Shown in pieces: positions 9,035 through 16,346 of a stretch of DNA of 64,000 bases. The notes below the pieces were generated by a model that searched no databases, was not told the origin of the DNA, and saw nothing but the letters and a program-made list of their open reading frames with translations. The DNA is from JBBRVP01 sp038246785 (GTDB taxonomy: Bacteria > Actinomycetota > Actinomycetes > Jiangellales > Jiangellaceae). How positions within the stretch are numbered: position 1 is the first letter of the stretch; every line of letters begins with the position of its first letter. The position numbers were made by a program, and so were the translations under genes. The stretch covers positions 37,603 through 101,602 of the forward strand of contig JBBRVP010000007.1 in assembly GCA_038246785.1 (NCBI GenBank), written 5' to 3'.

Positions 9035-9796
9035 ATGGCAGTGACCACGCCCAACCTGGGCTCGCGGCTGGGCGCCGAGGCACTTGGCACGTTCGTCCTC
9101 GTCCTCGGCGGCTGCGGCACCGCGGTGCTCGCGGCCGGCGTCAAGGACGTGGGGGTCGGCTACCTCGGGGTGGCGCTGGCCTTCGGGCTCACGGTGCTGA
9201 CGATGTCCTACACCTTCGGGCACGTGTCCGGCGGTCACTTCAACCCGGCGGTCACCGTCGGCCTCGCGACGGGTCGCCGTTTCCCGTGGCGCGACGCCCT
9301 GCCCTACGTCGTCACCCAGGTGGTGGCCGGCACCGTCGCCGCCACCGTCCTCTACGTCATCGCCAACGGCCAGGCCGGCTTCACCATCGACAAGGGCACT
9401 GCGGGCGCATTCGCCTCCAACGGCTACGGCGACCTGTCCCCGCAGGGCTACAACCTGCTGGCCTGCCTGGTCGTCGAGGTCGTGCTCACGGCGGTCTTCC
9501 TCTACGTCATCCTCGGCGCCACCGACGGCAGGGCGCCGGTTGGCTTCGCCGGGCTGGCCATCGGGCTGTCGCTCACGCTGATCCACCTCGTCTCGATCCC
9601 GGTCACCAACACCTCGGTCAACCCGGCCCGCTCCACCGGGGTCGCGTTCTTCGCCGGCAGCGACGCCCTCGGCCAGCTCTGGCTGTTCTGGCTCGCCCCG
9701 CTCGTCGGGGCGGCGATCGCGGGCGCCACGTACGCGCTGATCACCGGCGAGCAGCGCGAGCAGGACATCTCCGGAGAGCTGCGCGTCGAGCCGTGA
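9035..9796 (+). CDS. aqpZ: Aquaporin Z-type water channel (MIP family)
   Basis: Inner-membrane channel for water and possibly small neutral solutes. The 253-residue protein shows the six-helix MIP fold with both half-helix NPA motifs: SGGHFNPAVTVG near residue 70 and NTSVNPARSTGV near residue 194. The Arg after the second NPA is the selectivity-filter Arg, and the His of the AqpZ filter fits LIHLVS near residue 181, which favours a water channel over a glycerol facilitator. The ATG at 9035 follows GGGGAG at 9021-9026. The L-2-hydroxyglutarate oxidase gene begins 7 bases after the stop, so the two may be cotranscribed, with no obvious functional link. Confidence 0.92.
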   Translation: MAVTTPNLGSRLGAEALGTFVLVLGGCGTAVLAAGVKDVGVGYLGVALAFGLTVLTMSYTFGHVSGGHFNPAVTVGLATGRRFPWRDALPYVVTQVVAGTVAATVLYVIANGQAGFTIDKGTAGAFASNGYGDLSPQGYNLLACLVVEVVLTAVFLYVILGATDGRAPVGFAGLAIGLSLTLIHLVSIPVTNTSVNPARSTGVAFFAGSDALGQLWLFWLAPLVGAAIAGATYALITGEQREQDISGELRVEP

Positions 9797-9803
9797 GCCG
9801 GTA

Positions 9804-11000
9804 GTGGCGGACAGCGATCTGGTCGTCGTAGGGGCCGGTCTGGTCGGCCTCGCGACCGCCTACCAGGCCCTCCGGGCACGTCCGGGGCTGCGAGTCGTCG
9901 TGCTCGACAAGGAGCCCGCTGTCGCGCGGCACCAGTCCTCGCACAACTCCGGCGTGCTCCATGCCGGGGTCTACTACGCCCCGGGTTCCCTCAAGGCCCG
10001 CCTGTGCGGGGCCGGCAAGCGCGAGCTCGAGGCGTACGCCGCGGAGCGCGGAGTGCAGGTGGTCCGCAACGGCAAGCTCGTCGTCGCGGTACGCGAGGAC
10101 GAGCTGCCGGCCCTGGCGCGGTTGGCCGTCACGGCGCGGGCCAACGGGGTCGAGGGGCTGCGCGAGCTCGACGCATCCGGCCTGCGGGAGGTGGAGCCTG
10201 CCGTGCGGGGGCTGCGTGCCCTGCACTCACCCGGCACCGCCGTGGTCGACTTCGCTGCGGTGGCCGCCGCGTTGGCCGGCGACGTGGCTGCGCTCGGCGG
10301 CCGGCTGCGGCTGGGTGAGGCGGTGGTGGCGCTGCGGACGACGGCCGCCGGCGCGGCCGTGACGACCGGGCACGACGAGCTGAGCGCCGGGCACGTCATC
10401 ACCTGCGGCGGGCTGCAGTCCGACCGGCTGGCCAGGCTGTCCGGCTACCACGGCGGGGTGCGCATCGTGCCGTTCCGTGGCCGCTGGTACGAGCTGTCGC
10501 CGCGGGCCTCCGCGCTGTGCCGCGGCCACGTCTACCCGGTGCCAGACCCGCGGCTGCCGTTCCTCGGCGTCCACGTGTCGCGGCGCGTGGACGGACAGGT
10601 GTGGGCGGGGCCCAACGCCGTCCCGGCCGGCGGGCGGGAGGCGTACGACGGCGGTGTCTCCTGGCGCGACGTCGCGGACACGCTGCGCTTTCCCGGGTCC
10701 TGGCGGCTGGCCGCCCGCTACGCCGGCGCCGGTGCCCGCGAGGTCGTGGAGGACGCGGTACGCCGGGCCTACCTGCGCCGCGTCCAGGAGTACCTGCCCG
10801 ACGTGGCCCTGTCCGACCTCGGCCCGCGCCACGTCGGGATCCGGGCCCAAGCCGTGTCGCGCGACGGGCAGCTGGTCGACGACTTCCTGCTGCACCGCGC
10901 CGGGCCGGTGCTGCACGTGCTCAACGCTCCGTCGCCGGCGGCAACCTCCTGCCTGGCCATCGGGCGTCACCTGGTCGGCGAGCTCGGCCTGAGCGGCTGA
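9804..11000 (+). CDS. lhgO: L-2-hydroxyglutarate oxidase (FAD-dependent)
   Basis: Oxidises L-2-hydroxyglutarate, a side product of 2-ketoglutarate metabolism, back to 2-ketoglutarate. The 398-residue protein starts with the FAD-binding VVVGAGLVGLATAYQ and continues with the family block ARHQSSHNSGVLHAGVYY and PGSLKARLC. It also has PFRGRWYELSP and the C-terminal LNAPSPAATSCLAIG. The length matches LhgO. The start is GTG at 9804, close behind the aquaporin stop. DAO-family relatives such as GlpD are less likely given the NSGVLHAGVYY block. Confidence 0.9.
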   Translation: MADSDLVVVGAGLVGLATAYQALRARPGLRVVVLDKEPAVARHQSSHNSGVLHAGVYYAPGSLKARLCGAGKRELEAYAAERGVQVVRNGKLVVAVREDELPALARLAVTARANGVEGLRELDASGLREVEPAVRGLRALHSPGTAVVDFAAVAAALAGDVAALGGRLRLGEAVVALRTTAAGAAVTTGHDELSAGHVITCGGLQSDRLARLSGYHGGVRIVPFRGRWYELSPRASALCRGHVYPVPDPRLPFLGVHVSRRVDGQVWAGPNAVPAGGREAYDGGVSWRDVADTLRFPGSWRLAARYAGAGAREVVEDAVRRAYLRRVQEYLPDVALSDLGPRHVGIRAQAVSRDGQLVDDFLLHRAGPVLHVLNAPSPAATSCLAIGRHLVGELGLSG

Positions 11001-11029
11001 CCGGGCTGGGCGGTCGGCGCCCCGGCGCC

Positions 11030-12235
11030 TCAGTGGACCAGAGCGGCCCGTGGCGGCAGCCGGCTCCCCAGCGCCGCCGCGGCCACGGCAGCGACGCCGA
11101 CCCCCACGAGCAGCCCGGGAAGCACGTCCGGCGGGAAGAACAGCAGCAGGATCAGCGCGCTGGCCAGCGGACGCCGCAGCACCGCGGTGGTGCACGCGGC
11201 GGCCCCCGCCGCCGCCAGGGAGGCGACCGGAGCCCCCGTGAAGGCGGCGTGGGCGAGCAGCGCGGCCGCCATCCCGGAGAAGGCGGCGGGGAAGATCTGC
11301 CCGCCCACCCATCCCGTGCCGATGCAGGCCAGGGTCGCGACCAGGTTGAGCACCACGAGCAGCAGCAGGGACCCGGCGCCGAGCCGCCCGGCGGCGTCGA
11401 CGAGGTCCTGCCCCGTGCGTTCGCCGGAGAACAGCACCCACGGCTGCACGGTGGCGCACACCCCCAGCACCAGCCCGCCGACCGTCGCCTGGAGCACCGG
11501 GGACGGCACCCGCCCCGCCAGGTGTCTCGCCCGCGGGATGGCCACGAGCAGGGCCAGGCCGGTCGCCGTGCCCAGCGCCGCGCCGAGCAGGTCCCAGCCG
11601 AGAACGGCCAGCGGCGCCGTGTCCACCGGCGGCAGCTCGTAGCGCAGCCCCTCGTCGCGTGGCAGCACGACCAGCAGGGCGACGAAGCCGGCCGCGGCGG
11701 CGACCAGCCCGGGCCCGAGCAGTCGCACCGTGCGATCGGCTGGGCTACCGCGCCGAAGGGGCCGCCGAACAGTCCGGACAGCGCCGCGGCCCCCGACACG
11801 TACACCGCCTCCTCGGCGGAGATGCGCAGCAGCCGCGCGACGCGCTGCCCGAAGCCGGTCGCCAGGATGAGCAGCGGAGCCTCGGGACCGAGGCTGCCGC
11901 CGAAGGTCAGCGACACCGCGCCGATGCCCACGGAGCGTGCGATCCAGGAGGGCTTCCGCAGCCCGCCGGAGCCCTCGGTCATGGCCCCGTCAAGGGCGCT
12001 CAGCGCGTCCTCGAGGTCGTGCGGGGTGTCGCGGCTGTGTCGGAGCTGAAGCAGCCCGACGAGGACTCCTCCCAGGACGCACACGAGCACCGTGCCGGCC
12101 GGGAAGGTCGGGCCACCACCGCGGTTCGGTGCCCTGCCACACCAGCGCCGTCCCGGCGTGGACCAGCTCGAGGTACAGACCTGCCGCGACGCCGACCGCA
12201 GCCCCGAGCAGGGCAGCCAGCCACCAGATCCGCAC
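11030..12235 (-). pseudogene. ClC-family chloride channel/antiporter gene broken by two frameshifts
   Basis: Three reading frames together spell one ClC protein. The N-terminus is frame one from ATG 12235 (RIWWLAALLGAAVGVAAG, then HAGTALVWQGTEPRWW). The middle is a second frame, about 12112-11740 (PTFPAGTVLVCVLGGVLVG, GSLGPEAPLLILATG, SGLFGGPFGAV). The C-terminal half is a third frame, 11728-11030 (LLGPGLVAAAAGFVALLVVL, GWVGGQIFPAAFSG). GSLGPEAP and GGQIFP correspond to the ion-binding GxEGP-type and GGxFxP motifs. The first shift maps to GGG at 12110-12112, where removing one base restores TGG TGG CCG ACC. The second is near 11728-11745, where I also expect about 20 residues to be missing. 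It may be a real pseudogene or, for the first shift, a read error. It converges on lhgO. Confidence 0.75.
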
Positions 12236-12318
12236 GCGCCGCAGGCTCCCACACGGGTGGGCAGGGGGCGCGTGACCGTCCTGGGTAGGGTCGGGCGCGA
12301 CGCCGAGAGGAGAGCCGC

Positions 12319-13542
12319 ATGGCGAAGATCAAGGTGCAAGGCCCCGTCGTCGAGCTCGACGGTGACGAGATGACGCGGATCATCTGGGCCTTCATCAAGG
12401 ACCGGCTCATCCGCCCGTACCTCGACGTCGACCTGCGCTACTTCGACCTGTCCATCGAGCACCGCGACTCCACCGACGACCAGGTCACCGTCGACGCGGC
12501 CAACGCCATCAAGGAGCACGGGGTCGGCGTCAAGTGCGCGACGATCACCCCCGACGAAGCGCGGGTCGCGGAGTTCGGGCTGAAGAAGATGTGGCGCTCG
12601 CCCAACGGCACGATCCGCAACATCCTCGGCGGCGTCGTCTTCCGCGAGCCGATCATCATCAGCAACGTCCCCCGGCTCGTGCCGGGCTGGACCAAGCCGA
12701 TCGTCATCGGCCGCCACGCGCACGGTGACCAGTACAAGGCGACCGACTTCGTGGTGCCCGGCCCCGGCACGGTGACGCTGACCTACACCCCGGCCGACGG
12801 CTCCGCACCGATCGAGCACGAGGTCGTCCAGATGCCCGCGGACGGCGGCGTCGTCATGGGGATGTACAACTTCAAGAAGTCCATCGAGGACTTCGCGCGA
12901 GCCTCGCTCTCGTACGGGCTGGAGCGTGGCTACCCGGTCTACATGTCGACGAAGAACACGATCCTCAAGGCCTACGACGGGATGTTCAAGGACGTCTTCG
13001 CCGAGATCTACGAGGCGGAGTTCAAGGAGGCGTTCGAGGCCAAGGGGCTGACCTACGAGCACCGGCTCATCGACGACATGGTGGCCGCCGCGCTGAAGTG
13101 GGAGGGCGGCTATCTCTGGGCCTGCAAGAACTACGACGGCGACGTCCAGTCCGACACGGTGGCCCAGGGATTCGGTTCGCTGGGCCTGATGACGTCCGTG
13201 CTGATGACCCCGGACGGCCGTACGGTCGAGGCCGAGGCGGCCCACGGCACGGTGACCCGGCACTTCCGCCAGCACCAGCAGGGCAAGCCGACCTCGACCA
13301 ACCCGATCGCGTCCATCTACGCCTGGACCGGTGGGCTGGAGCACCGCGGCAAGCTCGACCGGACGCCGGAGGTGACGGCGTTCGCCCAGGCGCTCGAGCA
13401 GGTGTGCGTTGAGACCGTCGAGCGCGGCGTGATGACCAAGGACCTCGCGCTGCTCGTCGGTCCCGACCAGGAGTGGGCGAGCACGGAGGAGTTCCTCGCC
13501 GCGCTCAACGACGGGCTGGCGAAGCGGGTCGCCGAGCTCTGA
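12319..13542 (+). CDS. icd: NADP-dependent isocitrate dehydrogenase (dimeric, eukaryote-like type)
   Basis: Oxidatively decarboxylates isocitrate to 2-oxoglutarate. The 407 residues match the homodimeric IDH1/2-like class rather than the monomeric one: PVVELDGDEMTRIIW at the N-terminus, the isocitrate-binding SPNGTIRNILGGVVFREP, the GRHAHGDQYKATDF segment, the metal-binding LIDDMVA, and the NADP region AEAAHGTVTRHFRQHQQG. The ATG follows AGGAG at 12308-12312. A -10-like TAGGGT (12286-12291) would give a short leader. It stands alone between the broken ClC gene and the palindrome at 13567. Confidence 0.96.
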   Translation: MAKIKVQGPVVELDGDEMTRIIWAFIKDRLIRPYLDVDLRYFDLSIEHRDSTDDQVTVDAANAIKEHGVGVKCATITPDEARVAEFGLKKMWRSPNGTIRNILGGVVFREPIIISNVPRLVPGWTKPIVIGRHAHGDQYKATDFVVPGPGTVTLTYTPADGSAPIEHEVVQMPADGGVVMGMYNFKKSIEDFARASLSYGLERGYPVYMSTKNTILKAYDGMFKDVFAEIYEAEFKEAFEAKGLTYEHRLIDDMVAAALKWEGGYLWACKNYDGDVQSDTVAQGFGSLGLMTSVLMTPDGRTVEAEAAHGTVTRHFRQHQQGKPTSTNPIASIYAWTGGLEHRGKLDRTPEVTAFAQALEQVCVETVERGVMTKDLALLVGPDQEWASTEEFLAALNDGLAKRVAEL

Positions 13543-13566
13543 GGCGCGCGTGGCGCCCTCTTCGCG

Positions 13567-13625
13567 CCAAGTGGAACACCAGGCCGACACGCGGGCACGG
13601 TGTGTCCGCCTGATGTTCCACTTGG
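13567..13625. repeat. Intergenic palindrome, family A copy 1
   Basis: Arms 13567-13590 and 13602-13625 are inverted complements with two mismatches around an 11-base loop. The outer 12 bases (CCAAGTGGAACA / TGTTCCACTTGG) are perfect. The arm core GTGGAACACCAGGC-GACAC recurs at 22827 and 43741. It lies 25 bases after the icd stop. A strong transcript hairpin, possibly the icd terminator, but no T-run follows. Confidence 0.85.
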
Positions 13626-13668
13626 GACGGCTCGGTTCGCCGGTCGCGGCGCCCCTCCTCGCGGCCGA

Positions 13669-13868
13669 ATGACGCCGCGCAAGCGACTGCGGCGCTATTT
13701 TCTGGCGACCATCCAGGACCGCGCCTGGGAACTGTCCGCCGCTCTCACGACGTACGACGCGTGGTATGCGCCCTCGCAGAGGCGCTCGGCATCCCGCCGC
13801 TCACCGCCGACCGCAGGCTGGCTGCGGCCGCCGGCACGCGCTGCGAGATCCGTGACCTCGGGCCTTAG
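13669..13868 (+). pseudogene. Remnant of a VapC-like PIN-domain toxin
   Basis: Two frames together read like the last third of a VapC toxin. Frame one from ATG 13669 gives RAWELSAALTTYDAWY. The next frame, entered near 13765, continues ALAEALGIPPLTADRRL, then AAAAGTRCEIRDLG and a TAG at 13866-13868. The sequence TYDAxY-ALAEALG-xLxTADRRLA is the typical VapC C-terminal core with the acidic active-site residue in TADR. The PIN N-terminus and any VapB antitoxin are absent, so it is a decayed fragment. The rest of 13543-13947 holds only palindromes. Confidence 0.6.
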
Positions 13869-13914
13869 CGCCTCTTCCACCCCCTTCACGCGTCCTGCAG
13901 GAAGCGGGAGGGGG

Positions 13915-13942
13915 GAGTCGATCACGTTAACGTGATCAACTC
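13915..13942. repeat. 28-bp palindrome with perfect 18-bp core
   Basis: The core GATCACGTTAACGTGATC (13920-13937) is a perfect palindrome without a loop, extended by GAGT/ACTC with one mismatched pair between. It is AT-richer than its surroundings and lies six bases beyond the purU stop. A loop-free symmetric site suits a dimeric DNA-binding protein better than a terminator. Confidence 0.7.
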
Positions 13943-13947
13943 GGGGG

Positions 13948-14793
13948 TCAGCGGAACACCACCGTCCGGGCGCCGTCGAGGAGAACCCGGTGCTCGGCGT
14001 GCCAGCGCACGGCCCGGGACAGGGCCCGCGACTCCAGGTCGCGGCCCAGCTCGACGAGCTCCTCGACGGTGTGGGTGTGGTCGACGCGCTCGACGTCCTG
14101 CTCGATGATCGGGCCCTCGTCGAGGTCCGCGGTGACGTAGTGGGCGGTGGCGCCGATGAGCTTGACCCCTCGTTCGTGCGCCTGCTGGTAGGGCCGCGCC
14201 CCCTTGAACGAGGGCAGGAACGAGTGGTGGATGTTGATCATCCGTCCGGCGAGCGCCGCGCACACCCGGTCGGAGAGCACTTGCATGTAACGGGCCAGCA
14301 CGACGAGCTCCACGTCGAGGCGCTTCACCTCGGCGAGCAGGCGGTCTTCGGCCTCCGCTCTGGATGACGGGGTCACCGGGACGTGCGTGTACGGGACGCC
14401 GTAGAACGCGGCCAGCTCGCGCAGCTCCTCGTGGTTGGACCACACCCCCAGGCACTCGATCGGCAGCCGACCGGAGCGGTGCCGGAAGAGCAGGTCGTTG
14501 AGGCAGTGCCCCTCGGTGCTGACCAGGACAAGCGTGCGTAGCGGCCGGTCGGCGCGGTCGAGGCGCCAGTCGAGCCGGAAGTCGCCAAGCTCGTTCAGGG
14601 CCGCACGCAGGGCGTCGGCCGGAGCGGGGCAGCTGAACTGCACCCGCATCGAGAACCTCCCGGACGACGGGTCGCCGAACTGCTGGCTCTCGATGATGTT
14701 GCCGCCCGCCTCGGCGAGGACCCCGGTGACCGCGTGCACGATGCCCGGCCGGTCCGGACACGACAGGGTGAGCACGTACGGGACGGGGTCCAC
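13948..14793 (-). CDS. purU: Formyltetrahydrofolate deformylase
   Basis: Hydrolyses 10-formyl-THF to THF and formate, balancing one-carbon pools and feeding formate to purine synthesis. The 281-residue protein has an N-terminal ACT domain (YVLTLSCPDRPGIVHAVTG) and a C-terminal formyltransferase fold with the catalytic pattern MINIHHSFLPSFKGARPY, the HYVTADLDEGPII block and its active-site Asp. The start is GTG 14793, preceded on the minus strand by a TAGCCT hexamer 8 bases upstream, so the transcript may be nearly leaderless. With glyA, folD, gcvT and gcvH it makes this a one-carbon-rich window. Confidence 0.95.
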   Translation of the reverse strand: MDPVPYVLTLSCPDRPGIVHAVTGVLAEAGGNIIESQQFGDPSSGRFSMRVQFSCPAPADALRAALNELGDFRLDWRLDRADRPLRTLVLVSTEGHCLNDLLFRHRSGRLPIECLGVWSNHEELRELAAFYGVPYTHVPVTPSSRAEAEDRLLAEVKRLDVELVVLARYMQVLSDRVCAALAGRMINIHHSFLPSFKGARPYQQAHERGVKLIGATAHYVTADLDEGPIIEQDVERVDHTHTVEELVELGRDLESRALSRAVRWHAEHRVLLDGARTVVFR

Positions 14794-14814
14794 GTCCGGT
14801 GAGGCTACTGGCGT

Positions 14815-16173
14815 TCAGCCCTGTGCCGGGCGCCGACGGCCGAGCAGCAGCAGCGCGGTGCCGGCCAGCACCGCCGCGACGCCGCTGGCGGCCATCGGCA
14901 GCAGGTTCGAGCCGGTCCGCGGAAGCATCGGGATCTCGCCCACGTAGCTGAACGACAGCGCGCCGCTCGCGCCGTGCGGGGTCGTCACGATGACATCGAC
15001 GGTGCCGGCGGCGTGGGCCGGGGTGGTGAAGGTCAGTGAGGTGCCGTCGGCGGCGACGTCGACCGCGCTGGCGGGGATGGTGATCCCGCCGATGGTGACG
15101 GTGGTCTGCCCGGGCGTGAAGCCGGTGCCGTCGACGGTGACCACGGTGCCGCCCGCGGTGGGCCCGGAGTCCGGGTGCAGCCCGCTGGCCGTGGGCGCCG
15201 GCGCGACGTAGCGGTAGGACAGCGGCGCGGTGGAGCCGGTCGGGGTGGTGGCCACCACGTTGACCGGTCCGGCGGCGTGCGCCGGGGTGGTGAAGGTCAG
15301 TGAGGTGCCGTCGGCGGCGACGTCGACGGCGCTGGCCGGGATGGTGATCCCGCCGATGGTGACGGTGGTCTGCCCGGGGCTGAAGCGGGAGCCGTCGACG
15401 GTGACCACGGTGCCGCCCGCGGTGGGCCCGGAGTCCGGGTTCAGGCTGCTGGCCGTGGGCGCCGGGGCCTCGCAGGAGCTCTGCGCCAGGGTGAGGGTGC
15501 CGGAGGCCTGCACGATGCCGAACAGGTCCTGCTGGAGGCCGAAGACAAAGGCCGTGGCCGCCGCCGTACGAGTGGTGATCGTGCGCTGGTCCACGGTCAG
15601 CGTAAACGTCACCGTGCCCGGTGGGTCCGTCGTGGTGAGGCTGATCACTGTGGTGCCGCTCGCGTCGAGGGTGACGACGTTACCGTCGAGCGTCACCGTC
15701 GCGGGCGGGGTGACGTCGGCGGTTGCGGGCCCGTCGGCGGGGCAGCTGACCGAGGAGGCGACCGCGTCGATGACGAGCGGCCCGGCCGCGCTGTTGATCT
15801 GAGCGTCCACGACGCTGGCCGTGGCGGCCGAACCAGTCGCGTCGCTGGTCGCGGTGGTCTCGATGGCGGATGCCTGCGCGACCGTCACGACACCGATCGG
15901 ACCGAGGTCGGCGATGATCTCGGCGTCCGCGCCGGCGAGGCTCGCGGTCTCGTCCGGTGGAGCCGTCACCTCCCCGATGTGGTCGGTGACGGTGTAGGTA
16001 TCGCCGCCGACCACCTCGGCGGTCAGGTCGGCGAGGAAGCCTACGGCCGACGCATCGCCTGGTGCGGCTGAGGCGCTCGTCGCTCCGGTCACGATCAAGC
16101 CGACGGTGAGGCAGGGCACGGCAGCCGCCGCGAGGACTCGGCGCGTACGCCGGTGATGGGACAGCGGGCTCAT
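14815..16173 (-). CDS. LPxTG surface protein with two IPT/TIG domains
   Basis: A 452-residue secreted, sortase-anchored protein. Residues 1-37 are a signal peptide (MSPLSHHRRTRRVLAAAA, ending ASAA-PG). Residues about 40-230 form an unrecognised beta-rich domain with two Cys (VSSVSCPADG and QSSCEAP) that could pair. Residues about 235-322 and 323-410 are two IPT/TIG immunoglobulin-like domains, each starting PTAS-L-PDSGPTAGGT. LPRTG at residues 417-421 is followed by a hydrophobic helix and LLGRRRPAQG. The ATG at 16173 starts just upstream of an Arg-rich signal n-region. No sortase is in the window. The role is unknown; TIG pairs occur in adhesins. Confidence 0.85.
   Translation of the reverse strand: MSPLSHHRRTRRVLAAAAVPCLTVGLIVTGATSASAAPGDASAVGFLADLTAEVVGGDTYTVTDHIGEVTAPPDETASLAGADAEIIADLGPIGVVTVAQASAIETTATSDATGSAATASVVDAQINSAAGPLVIDAVASSVSCPADGPATADVTPPATVTLDGNVVTLDASGTTVISLTTTDPPGTVTFTLTVDQRTITTRTAAATAFVFGLQQDLFGIVQASGTLTLAQSSCEAPAPTASSLNPDSGPTAGGTVVTVDGSRFSPGQTTVTIGGITIPASAVDVAADGTSLTFTTPAHAAGPVNVVATTPTGSTAPLSYRYVAPAPTASGLHPDSGPTAGGTVVTVDGTGFTPGQTTVTIGGITIPASAVDVAADGTSLTFTTPAHAAGTVDVIVTTPHGASGALSFSYVGEIPMLPRTGSNLLPMAASGVAAVLAGTALLLLGRRRPAQG
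14944..15471 (-). repeat. 264-bp in-frame tandem duplication (two TIG domains)
   Basis: The two TIG-coding units repeat at exactly 264 bases (88 codons). For instance, the stretch beginning GTGGTGAAGGTCAGTGAG occurs at 15023 and 15287 and is followed by more than 80 nearly identical bases in both copies. The ends of the units diverge, so the middle is either recently duplicated or kept alike by gene conversion. Confidence 0.85.
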
Positions 16174-16254
16174 GACGGCCTTCCCCCGATGCTATGGCGC
16201 ACCGTCACCGGCTCGCAACGTTCAGCAACAGGGGTGGGACGTTAGCAGCATCTG

Positions 16255-16342
16255 CCCGGTTCGTGTAGTCCTCCGTGCCACCGGGAGCGCCGACGGGTCC
16301 GCCCGCACCAGCGTTGCTAGCCTGGGCCCCTCCGGTAGGAGG
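16255..16342 (+). promoter_or_regulatory. Structured glyA leader; weak resemblance to a ZTP (pfl) riboswitch
   Basis: Seen: the leader contains CCACCGGGAGCG (16278-16289) and GCCTGGGCC (16320-16328), reminiscent of the CCACCGGGGAGCG and CCGCCUGGGC signatures of ZTP riboswitches. Immediately after, CCTCC (16329-16333) can pair with the Shine-Dalgarno GGAGG (16338-16342) across a 4-base loop. Known: ZTP riboswitches often control glyA and other folate/purine genes. Against: the conserved 5' half (CGUGACUGGCG and a full P2 stem) is not clearly present. The SD hairpin is solid; the riboswitch assignment is tentative. Confidence 0.28.
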
Positions 16343-16346
16343 ATCC

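Noticed and set aside
7120..9144. 674-codon minus-strand frame
   Set aside because: Shadow of the surface protein repeats; its periodic look comes from the repeats on the real strand.
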